Shown here piece after piece: positions 1 to 5,683 of a DNA stretch of 11,902 nt. The stretch spans positions 1 to 11,902 of the forward strand of contig DDDX01000074.1 of the NCBI GenBank assembly GCA_002339085.1, read 5' to 3'. Position numbers and translations under genes: made by a program. The notes below the pieces were generated by a model, which saw only the letters and a list, made by a program, of their open reading frames with translations, did not search any database and had not been told where the DNA came from. The DNA comes from Cellvibrionales bacterium UBA1969. Lineage in GTDB: Bacteria; Pseudomonadota; Gammaproteobacteria; Pseudomonadales; UBA7434. The stretch's first letter is position 1. Every line of letters begins with the position of its first letter.

Positions 1-1043
1 AAGCCGAAGAAATAACAGCTGGTGTTAAGGCCATAGGGCGAGCCGGTGCTGGCACAAATAATGTGCCAGTTGAGCATTGCAGTGAGCAAGGGGTGGTTGT
101 ATTTAATGCTCCTGGAGCGAATGCTAATGCGGTTAAAGAGTTAGTCATGGCTGGCTTGTTATTAGGCTCACGGGGAATTGTTTCAGGTATTCGTTATGTT
201 GATGGCTTAGCGTCGATGGACGATGCTGACGCGATGAATAAGTTACTTGAAAAAGAAAAAAAGAATTTCAAAGGCAGTGAGATTCAAGGCAAGACCTTAG
301 GTGTTGTCGGCCTTGGTGCGATAGGCTCTCAGGTGGCCAACATGGCTTTAATGATGGGTATGAAAGTAGTCGGTTACGATCCTGCTATTTCTATTGAGGC
401 GGCATGGCGCTTGTCAAGCGATGTCAGAAAAATGGATAGTCTTGAGGCACTATTATCTAATGCAGATTTCGTTACTCTTCATTTGCCGGTGCTCGATGCA
501 ACTCGTAATTTAATCAATAAGCAATCCCTCCAGTCAATTAAACCAGGCAGTAAGCTAGTTAATTTTGCGCGCTCAGAAATTGTCGATGGTGATGCGGTCG
601 TCGAAGCGCTGGATTCTGGCAAATTAGCCGCTTATATTGCTGATTTTCCCAAGCCGAATATGATAGGCCGTGAAGACGTTATTCTTATGCCTCATATCGG
701 CGCAAGCACAGAAGAGGCCGAAGAAAATTGCGCAGTGATGGCGGCTAATCAGATTAAGGATTATCTTGAAAATGGCAACATTATTAACTCAGTGAATTTC
801 CCTATGGCTGTGTTAGACCGCAGTTCTGGATTTCGCTTGTCGGTGAGTAATAAAAATGTCACCAACATGTTAGGCAGTATTACTTCTATTTTAGCAGAGC
901 ATGAGATTAACGTGATTGATTTATTGAATCGAAGTCGTGGTGATTTAGCTTATAATTTGATTGATGTTGAATCAGAGCCTTCCCAGGTTGTGTTAGATCA
1001 GTTGCAGATAATTGAGGGTGTGATAGCTGTCCGGCTATTGTAG
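1..1043 (+). CDS. serA: D-3-phosphoglycerate dehydrogenase, 5'-truncated by window edge
   Basis: By family, this enzyme oxidises 3-phosphoglycerate to 3-phosphohydroxypyruvate with NAD+, the first step of serine synthesis in the cytoplasm. The frame is open from base 3 and continues as coding sequence before the GTG at 63, so the true start lies outside; about 346 residues are visible of the roughly 390 usual for this short SerA type. Visible features in order: the family block ending GANANAVKEL, the Rossmann motif GLGAIG (codons from 309), the catalytic Arg in NFARSEIVD (codon 570), the catalytic His in MPHIGAS (codon 693), and a C-terminal ACT domain over roughly the last 70 residues. The ACT domain suggests serine or amino-acid feedback. 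One oddity is that the stretch after ADFP reads KPN, where classical SerA has a Glu-containing TEP. The next gene starts 171 bases downstream. Identity is secure; the gene symbol follows family convention. Confidence 0.93.
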   Translation, partial: AEEITAGVKAIGRAGAGTNNVPVEHCSEQGVVVFNAPGANANAVKELVMAGLLLGSRGIVSGIRYVDGLASMDDADAMNKLLEKEKKNFKGSEIQGKTLGVVGLGAIGSQVANMALMMGMKVVGYDPAISIEAAWRLSSDVRKMDSLEALLSNADFVTLHLPVLDATRNLINKQSLQSIKPGSKLVNFARSEIVDGDAVVEALDSGKLAAYIADFPKPNMIGREDVILMPHIGASTEEAEENCAVMAANQIKDYLENGNIINSVNFPMAVLDRSSGFRLSVSNKNVTNMLGSITSILAEHEINVIDLLNRSRGDLAYNLIDVESEPSQVVLDQLQIIEGVIAVRLL

Positions 1044-1068
1044 TTTGTTGAGCTTTAGTTGGTTTAAA

Positions 1069-1095
1069 CTGAAATTAACTTGAGATAAATTTCAG
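1069..1095. repeat. AT-rich inverted repeat downstream of serA
   Basis: CTGAAATT (1069-1076) and AATTTCAG (1088-1095) form a perfect 8-bp inverted repeat around an 11-base loop, 26 bases after the serA stop. The stem is AT-rich and no T run follows it, so it does not look like an intrinsic terminator. It could be a weak transcript-end structure, a protein-binding dyad for the lipoprotein promoter, or chance. Confidence 0.3.
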
Positions 1096-1164
1096 AAAGT
1101 ATAAAACGTTTTCCAAGGTTTGGCACAGCTAATTAATTTGCAGTTCTATCCCGTTCGTAGTGGT

Positions 1165-1170
1165 TATATT
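1165..1170 (+). promoter_or_regulatory. possible -10 box for the lipoprotein/DUF1285 pair
   Basis: TATATT matches the sigma-70 -10 consensus at five of six bases and lies about 45 bases before the GTG at 1215. No good -35 box sits at normal spacing; the nearest candidate, TTGCAG at 1138-1143, is 21 bases away and matches poorly. It is offered only because the gap after serA suggests a separate transcript. Confidence 0.25.
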
Positions 1171-1214
1171 TTTTTATGTGAATCAATTGCTGCGGAAAAA
1201 ATTGGAGGATCACT

Positions 1215-1793
1215 GTGCGCTGGTTTTTATTAACATTTTTTTTGATGCTTTCGGCCTGTATACATACTGAAAATTATGCTGTGCTGTCTGCAAAGCTCAA
1301 TGTCAACGAACTCAATGCTTATGCCCTCAGCGGATCTGGTTACCGTATCAGGCTGCAAGATAGCTATACTATTGGCCGGGCATCAGTCGTGTATGTCTCG
1401 GCTCAAGATGCATTATTAGCTACTAAGCTATCGACTGCATTGCGTCGATATTTCACGGTGCAATCATTACCTGTTTCTTTAGCTGTTAATACCTTACCAA
1501 AGGCAGGTTTTTTATTTCGCATTGAAGAATTGCTAAGCTGTAAGCAGCAAAGCCTAAACTGTGAGTCTCGTCAGCTTCATGACCAAATCGCGGAGGCTAA
1601 TCACAAAGACAGGTATATGCCGCGGCATCATCGCTTTAAGATCACAGTGTTGGATTTGCACAGTGAAAAGACGATTGAAGTTATAAATATCACTACGCGA
1701 AGAGCCTACATCGCTCGGGATAATTCCAGTGCTCGGTTGTTAGACCATGCATTGATACGTTTGTCTAAACAGCTCTCAGAGTCTGCTACGTGA
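1215..1793 (+). CDS. small predicted lipoprotein, possibly DUF4823-like
   Basis: This is a 192-residue protein with a short lipoprotein signal: M-R-W, a hydrophobic run, then the lipobox L-S-A-C with Cys15 as the predicted lipidation site. Residue +2 is Ile rather than Asp, which by the usual sorting rule predicts the outer membrane. The GTG start at 1215 is supported by a strong GGAGG at 1204-1208, six bases upstream, and by the signal peptide beginning right there. The mature part is soluble, with a pattern like VVYVS followed by an amphipathic helix and a late ARLLDHAL block. Two cysteines (109 and 116) could form a disulfide. The shape resembles DUF4823 lipoproteins, but I recognise this only weakly. 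It is followed after 10 bases by the DUF1285 gene, so the two are probably co-transcribed. Function unknown. Confidence 0.8.
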   Translation: MRWFLLTFFLMLSACIHTENYAVLSAKLNVNELNAYALSGSGYRIRLQDSYTIGRASVVYVSAQDALLATKLSTALRRYFTVQSLPVSLAVNTLPKAGFLFRIEELLSCKQQSLNCESRQLHDQIAEANHKDRYMPRHHRFKITVLDLHSEKTIEVINITTRRAYIARDNSSARLLDHALIRLSKQLSESAT

Positions 1794-1803
1794 GTATTAT
1801 GTT

Positions 1804-2370
1804 GTGAACATTGACGAGCAGTTATTGCAGTCGATAGCCCAACAAACGGTTGATTTGGAGACTAATAATCAACGCTTGCGTCGAGCTGCTGAATTGCTGG
1901 ATTTACAGCCGGGTAAAATCGCTATTACAATTCACCGTAACGGTAATTGGTCCTACCAGGGCTCAGTGTTTGAACGGGCTCCGATGGTTGATTTGCTGGC
2001 CGAAAACTTAGTGGCATTCAATGGCCGCTATTATCTTTTGGCGCCAGAGCAACTATTAGAGATAGTAGTTGAGGATTTACCCTTTGTTGTCGTGGATTTA
2101 AATCGCTCCAGCGATAATCGTCTAGTCACAGCTACGACAAATTTAAATAGCTCGATGATCATCAATGACCGCCACCCTTGTTATTTATCCAAACCTCCCG
2201 ATTCTGCGGTGGGAATTCCTTGTATTGAGTTGCGTTCAGGTATAGCTGCCAGACTCTCAAGGCCGATGTATTATCAGTTGCTAGAGTGGTGCGAACTTGA
2301 AATAGAAGAGGGCGAGCAGTATCTGCGTTTTTATTCTGATGGTTGTCGATTTGAATTAGGCAGGATTTAG
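1804..2370 (+). CDS. DUF1285 domain protein
   Basis: This 188-residue cytoplasmic protein has no signal peptide or membrane segment. The family hallmarks are clear: GNWSYQGSVFERAPMVDLL (about residues 47-65), matching the family pattern W-x-x-x-G-x-x-I-x-R-x-x-L-V, then YYLLAPEQLLEIVVEDLPFV (about 76-95), matching the pattern Y-x-L-V-T-P-x-E-x-x-x-I-x-V-E-D-x-P-F. DUF1285 (PF06938) has solved structural-genomics structures and a suggested signalling role, but no proven function. The first roughly 40 residues are helical and charged and precede the conserved core. GTG at 1804 is the only sensible start: the ATG at 1799 is stopped two codons later. Its ribosome binding site is weak, and the gene lies 10 bases after the lipoprotein stop, so translational coupling is likely. 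Confidence 0.85.
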   Translation: MNIDEQLLQSIAQQTVDLETNNQRLRRAAELLDLQPGKIAITIHRNGNWSYQGSVFERAPMVDLLAENLVAFNGRYYLLAPEQLLEIVVEDLPFVVVDLNRSSDNRLVTATTNLNSSMIINDRHPCYLSKPPDSAVGIPCIELRSGIAARLSRPMYYQLLEWCELEIEEGEQYLRFYSDGCRFELGRI

Positions 2371-2472
2371 TTGATGTTCAGCTAAGAGGGCGTGTATGAG
2401 TGCACATCTTTCATGCTGGGGGAAAAGATTAGCCCTCCTTAACCGTCAATTAACCCTTGTCATGTGTGCGGT
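2371..2472. other. convergent intergenic spacer
   Basis: This 102-base gap separates the convergent DUF1285 and ETF-QO genes, where a bidirectional terminator would be expected. The only notable pairing is GAGGGC (2386-2391) with GCCCTC (2432-2437), which are 40 bases apart and not followed by a T run on either strand. I see no convincing intrinsic terminator, so termination may be Rho-dependent or the transcripts may overlap. Confidence 0.4.
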
Positions 2473-4122
2473 TTACATGTTCGGATAATTAGGTCCGCCC
2501 GTTCCCTCTGGAGTAATCCAAACAATATTTTGCGTTGGATCTTTGATGTCACAGGTCTTGCAGTGAACACAGTTTTGCGAATTTATTTGAAATTGCTTTG
2601 CTCCCGCTTCATTTTCTACTATCTCGTAAACACCGGCAGGGCAATATCGCTGAGCTGGTTCGTTATACAGCGGCAGATTATGATTTAACGGTATATCATT
2701 GTCACGGAGCGTCAGATGACAGGGCTGATCCTCCTCATGATTGGTGTTGGATAAAAACACAGAAGAAAGCTTATCAAAGCTGATTTTGTTATCAGGTTTT
2801 GGGTATTCAATTACAGGCATTTTGTCAGCTTGTTTTAGTGTGTCGTGATCGGGCTTAGAGTCGCTTAAAGTCCATGGAAGTTTACCGTTAAATATCCCCA
2901 TTTCAATAAACGCTAAGCCACCAGCAATCAAGCCGCCAAACTTGTGAACTAAGGGGCCGAAGTTTCGCCATTTTGTGAGTTCCTGATTAAGCCACGATTG
3001 GTTAAAGTTTTCTGTGTAGTCAACTAGTTCATCATGGCCTTCGCCCCCCGAACTTAATGAGGCATATAGAGTTTCAGCGGCAATTAAACCAGACTTCATT
3101 GCAGTGTGGCTGCCCTTAATGCGAGCGAAGTTGAGTGTGCCGGCATCGTCCCCGACCAGTAGTCCTCCAGGAAAAGACATTTTTGGTCGTGATTGCGGAC
3201 CGCCTTTAATGAGTGCTCGGGCGCCATAAGTGATACGTTTACCGCCTTCAAGGTAATCTTTAATTGCACTGTGTTGCTTCCATTGCTGGAATTCATCAAA
3301 TGGAGATAAGTGCGGATTCTCATAACTCAATGGCACGACATAACCCAGTGAAACTTGGTTATTGTCGTTATGATACATATAAGAGCCAGAAGTGGTATTT
3401 TTAGCTGCAGGCCAACCCATGGTATGAACGACCAATCCAGGCTTATGTTTGGCAGGATCTATTTCCCAAATTTCTTTAAACCCTAAGCCATAGTGCTGCG
3501 GGTCTTTTCCCTTATCGAGTTCAAATTTTTCAATGAGCTGTTTACCTAGATGACCTCGACAGCCTTCTGAAAATACAGTGTATTTTGCATGAAGCTCCAT
3601 ACCCGGCATATAACTATCTTTTTGTTCGCCTGCTTCGCTGAGTCCCATGTCACCAGTGGCGATACCTTTAACACTTCCATCGTCATGGTACAGCACTTCA
3701 GCAGCGGCAAAACCAGGATAGATTTCAACACCCATGCCTTCTGCTTGTTCGGCGAGCCAGCGGCACACGTTACCAAGGCTTATCACGTAATTACCATGGT
3801 TGTGAAAGCCGGGCGTAAATAGAAGGGGTACTTTCAAGGCGGTTTTTTGACCCAGCATGAACATCACTTGGTCTTCGCTCACGGGAACATTTAGTGGTGC
3901 ACCTTGCTTTTTCCAATCAGGGAAAAGTTCATTAATGGCTTTAGGATCGAATACGGCACCAGATAAAATATGGGCGCCGACTTCAGAGCCTTTTTCAACA
4001 ACACAGATGGTGATTTCTTTATCGTTTTCTGCGGCTAATTGGGATAGCTTACATGCCGTAGATAATCCAGCTGGGCCTGCGCCTACAATCACAACATCAA
4101 ACTCCATCGATTCTCTATCCAA
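2473..4122 (-). CDS. electron transfer flavoprotein-ubiquinone oxidoreductase (ETF-QO)
   Basis: By family, this peripheral inner-membrane enzyme takes electrons from reduced ETF and passes them through FAD and a [4Fe-4S] cluster to ubiquinone. The protein is full length. Near the N-terminus is the dinucleotide-binding motif GAGPAGLS (residues 14-21 from the TTG start). Near the C-terminus are the four cluster cysteines: one in YCPAGVYE and three in CVHCKTC (494, 518, 521, 524). The protein ends with the family block PEGTGGPNYPNM. I place the start at the TTG at 4122, giving 549 residues, because AAAAGGGG sits 7 bases upstream and the N-terminus then reads MDRESMEFDVVIVGAG, the form common in this family. 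An ATG at 4140 would add six residues but has a poor ribosome binding site. Its upstream gap separates it from the FabH-like gene, so it is probably its own transcript. It is the natural partner of EtfBA in this window. Confidence 0.95.
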   Translation of the reverse strand: MDRESMEFDVVIVGAGPAGLSTACKLSQLAAENDKEITICVVEKGSEVGAHILSGAVFDPKAINELFPDWKKQGAPLNVPVSEDQVMFMLGQKTALKVPLLFTPGFHNHGNYVISLGNVCRWLAEQAEGMGVEIYPGFAAAEVLYHDDGSVKGIATGDMGLSEAGEQKDSYMPGMELHAKYTVFSEGCRGHLGKQLIEKFELDKGKDPQHYGLGFKEIWEIDPAKHKPGLVVHTMGWPAAKNTTSGSYMYHNDNNQVSLGYVVPLSYENPHLSPFDEFQQWKQHSAIKDYLEGGKRITYGARALIKGGPQSRPKMSFPGGLLVGDDAGTLNFARIKGSHTAMKSGLIAAETLYASLSSGGEGHDELVDYTENFNQSWLNQELTKWRNFGPLVHKFGGLIAGGLAFIEMGIFNGKLPWTLSDSKPDHDTLKQADKMPVIEYPKPDNKISFDKLSSVFLSNTNHEEDQPCHLTLRDNDIPLNHNLPLYNEPAQRYCPAGVYEIVENEAGAKQFQINSQNCVHCKTCDIKDPTQNIVWITPEGTGGPNYPNM

Positions 4123-4129
4123 ACCTAAA

Positions 4130-4137
4130 CCCCTTTT
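4130..4137 (-). promoter_or_regulatory. ribosome binding site supporting a TTG start for ETF-QO
   Basis: Read on the minus strand this is AAAAGGGG, a purine-rich Shine-Dalgarno match ending 7 bases before the TTG at 4122-4120. It overlaps the second and third codons of the longer frame from the ATG at 4140, which argues that the ATG frame is not the one mainly used. Confidence 0.55.
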
Positions 4138-4252
4138 CATTAACGGCCTATAAAAGTATGACTATGCGCATTAAACATGTTATTACCATGACGATTACGC
4201 GTCGCTTTTTGGCAAAACCATATTGCCTGATAGCCTGACAAACTTAATAACT

Positions 4253-4258
4253 ATTATA
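4253..4258 (-). promoter_or_regulatory. candidate -10 box of the ETF-QO promoter
   Basis: On the minus strand this reads TATAAT, a perfect -10 consensus, about 130 bases upstream of the ETF-QO start. The best -35 candidate is TTGTCT, 19 bases upstream, which is a partial match at long spacing. The implied 5' leader is about 120 bases. The 15-bp dyad found upstream of the other two minus-strand genes is absent here. Confidence 0.4.
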
Positions 4259-4281
4259 GCGTAGTTTGGGCAGACATAGAC

Positions 4282-4301
4282 AAGCTTAAGGATAAGCTTA
4301 A
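4282..4301. repeat. AAGCTTAA repeat / small hairpin upstream of the ETF-QO promoter
   Basis: AAGCTTAA occurs twice (4282-4289 and 4294-4301) with a 12-base period. The pair can also fold as AAGCTTA/TAAGCTT around a four-base loop. It lies 24 bases upstream of the candidate -10 on the minus strand, overlapping the place for an activator or -35 contact. No T run follows in either direction, so it is not a clear terminator for the FabH-like gene. Confidence 0.3.
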
Positions 4302-4385
4302 AACGTCATATTTGTTGATTCATGCGTTAAATGGAAGCTATTCTCAATAACAGTATAGAGAGCTTTTCAATCTAAATGATTTACG

Positions 4386-5471
4386 TCATGAAGGGTTTTT
4401 TAGATGAATTTCTGCCACTTTTTTAATGATTTCAAGTGCTGTTTCTTTTGATTCAGGGAGTTTTACATCACTTTCACCGATAGCTTCGCAGCGTTGTCCC
4501 CAACGTATAAGTTGAGCGCTCCATGTTAGACCAGCCCCGAATGCGGGGACCAAAATCAAATCGCGAGGTTTAACAATATTTTCCTCAACGGCTTCTACGA
4601 TAGCCATCGGTGCGGTTGCCGCCGACATGTTGGCATAGCGATGAATATTTATGAATAATTTTTCACTGGGGACCTTTAGTCGTTGAGCTAACGCTTCAAT
4701 GATACGTAAATTAGCTTGATGCGGGATCACGATATCGACATCGCTGGTGCTAATACCCATTTTGCTCAGCGCTTTTTCGCAGCCTGATTGCATACCATTA
4801 ATGGCCTGCTTAAAAATTTCTCGGCCTTCGAAATCCCACTCGGTTGTTCCAAGCGGCCAGCCTTGGTTGGCATACTTAAGGCCAACACCATTGACGGCTA
4901 GAATATCTCGTGAGTTAGCAATACAACCTAATGTCTCTGCTTGAATGCCAATATTTTCTTCTGAGTCTTGCGCTTCTAGATAAAATGCTGCTGCGCCGTC
5001 ACCAAATAAAATCGCGACGTTTCTGTCAGTCCAGTCCATGAACGGGTGTATCACTTCAGCACCAATGATAACTGCATTATTAATTGTGCCGGCTTTAATC
5101 ATTGCGGAGGCGACGGACATCGCATACATACCACTCGTGCAAGCGGTATTTAAATCCATACATGCAGCATTATTGGCTTGCAATAGTTGCTGAACACGAG
5201 AGGCAGCGTTAGGTACTTGGCTGTCGAAGGAGCAGCTGCCAAGAATGATCATGTCGACATCGTCTGCATTGACGCCGGCACAGGCTAGGGCACGCGCGGC
5301 AGCAATATGAGACAACTCGCTGACCGGAACCGGCGAGATACGCCGCTCCTTCATGCCTGTCCGACTCGTAATCCACTCATCATTAGTATCGAGCAGTTTT
5401 GCTAAGTCGTCATTGCTTAAGACCTTATCTGGGGCACATTTTCCCCAGCCAGTAATTGCAGCTTGCCTCAT
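4386..5471 (-). CDS. beta-ketoacyl-ACP synthase III-like condensing enzyme (FabH family)
   Basis: This thiolase-fold enzyme family condenses an acyl-CoA primer with malonyl-ACP. From the ATG at 5471 it has 361 residues, longer than the roughly 320 of E. coli FabH; about 30 extra residues follow the core at the C-terminus. The catalytic triad is intact: Cys111 in NTACTSG, His251 in IPHQANLRI, and Asn281 in YANMSAAT. The Asn loop is usually YGNTSAA, so the neighbouring residues are altered. The motif DEWITSRTG near residue 31 is typical of the family. A TTG at 5513 would add 14 basic residues; I reject it because the family N-terminus (short lead, then ITGWGKC) fits the ATG. It sits alone between acyl-CoA dehydrogenase and ETF-QO genes, which suggests a primer drawn from beta-oxidation (inference). 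The substrate cannot be read from the sequence. Confidence 0.9.
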   Translation of the reverse strand: MRQAAITGWGKCAPDKVLSNDDLAKLLDTNDEWITSRTGMKERRISPVPVSELSHIAAARALACAGVNADDVDMIILGSCSFDSQVPNAASRVQQLLQANNAACMDLNTACTSGMYAMSVASAMIKAGTINNAVIIGAEVIHPFMDWTDRNVAILFGDGAAAFYLEAQDSEENIGIQAETLGCIANSRDILAVNGVGLKYANQGWPLGTTEWDFEGREIFKQAINGMQSGCEKALSKMGISTSDVDIVIPHQANLRIIEALAQRLKVPSEKLFINIHRYANMSAATAPMAIVEAVEENIVKPRDLILVPAFGAGLTWSAQLIRWGQRCEAIGESDVKLPESKETALEIIKKVAEIHLKNPS

Positions 5472-5521
5472 TATTATTAATCTCAGGTCTTTCTTTCGTG
5501 GGTGTATTTTCAACCAGCAAT

Positions 5522-5536
5522 ATCGTTTGAAACGAT
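5522..5536. promoter_or_regulatory. 15-bp palindrome (putative operator) in leader of FabH-like gene
   Basis: ATCGTTT-G-AAACGAT is a perfect 7-bp inverted repeat around one base, about 50 bases before the FabH-like start and 16 bases downstream of its candidate -10 box. The same sequence, identical at 12 of 15 positions, occurs upstream of the acyl-CoA dehydrogenase gene at 7484-7498. The placement over the transcription start suggests a repressor site. The regulator is unknown and is not encoded in this window. Confidence 0.55.
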
Positions 5537-5552
5537 CAGCCTATTTTGAGAT

Positions 5553-5558
5553 ATTTTA
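5553..5558 (-). promoter_or_regulatory. candidate -10 box of FabH-like gene
   Basis: On the minus strand this reads TAAAAT, five of six matches to the -10 consensus. No good -35 lies at 16-18 bases; CTTACA at 14 bases is a partial match. The implied transcript start, near 5546, puts the 5522-5536 palindrome at about +10 to +25. Confidence 0.35.
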
Positions 5559-5593
5559 CATTAAATGAGAACTGTAAGCGAAAACTTAACGAT

Positions 5594-5650
5594 AAAAGTC
5601 CAACCCTAAATCAGTGAAGGCATTGATTTAGGCTGAGATTAATGACTTTT
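5594..5650 (-). terminator. candidate terminator of acyl-CoA dehydrogenase gene (nested inverted repeats)
   Basis: Two nested perfect inverted repeats lie here: outer AAAAGTC (5594-5600) with GACTTTT (5644-5650), and inner CCTAAATCA (5605-5613) with TGATTTAGG (5624-5632) around a 10-base loop. On the minus strand the structure begins 34 bases after the acyl-CoA dehydrogenase stop and ends in GACTTTT. The stem is AT-rich and the T run is only four bases, so it is a weak intrinsic terminator at best. It also sits about 120 bases upstream of the FabH-like start and could be a regulatory structure. Confidence 0.45.
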
Positions 5651-5683
5651 TAGGAGGTTTTTGCTTGAACGTTGACCTTTGGC

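Noticed and set aside
2386..2437. Bidirectional terminator between DUF1285 and ETF-QO
   Set aside because: The only GC-rich arms (GAGGGC/GCCCTC) are 40 bases apart and are not followed by T runs.
2464..2783. Small + strand open frames antisense to the end of the ETF-QO gene
   Set aside because: They lie inside a clearly coding gene on the opposite strand, overlap each other, and have no ribosome binding site or recognisable domain.
4189..4197. TGACGATTA upstream of ETF-QO as a third copy of the shared operator
   Set aside because: It matches one half of the 7484-7498 site, but no second ATCGT/ACGAT half lies at the right distance on either side. A single 9-base match is not enough.
5469..5513. 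Longer FabH-like protein from the TTG at 5513
   Set aside because: It adds 14 basic residues not typical of the family, and the ATG at 5471 gives the expected N-terminus.
5522..5536. PsrA-type fatty-acid regulator site
   Set aside because: The PsrA sites I know have AAAC before GTTT with a 2-4 base spacer. Here GTTT precedes AAAC, so I do not assign the palindrome to PsrA.
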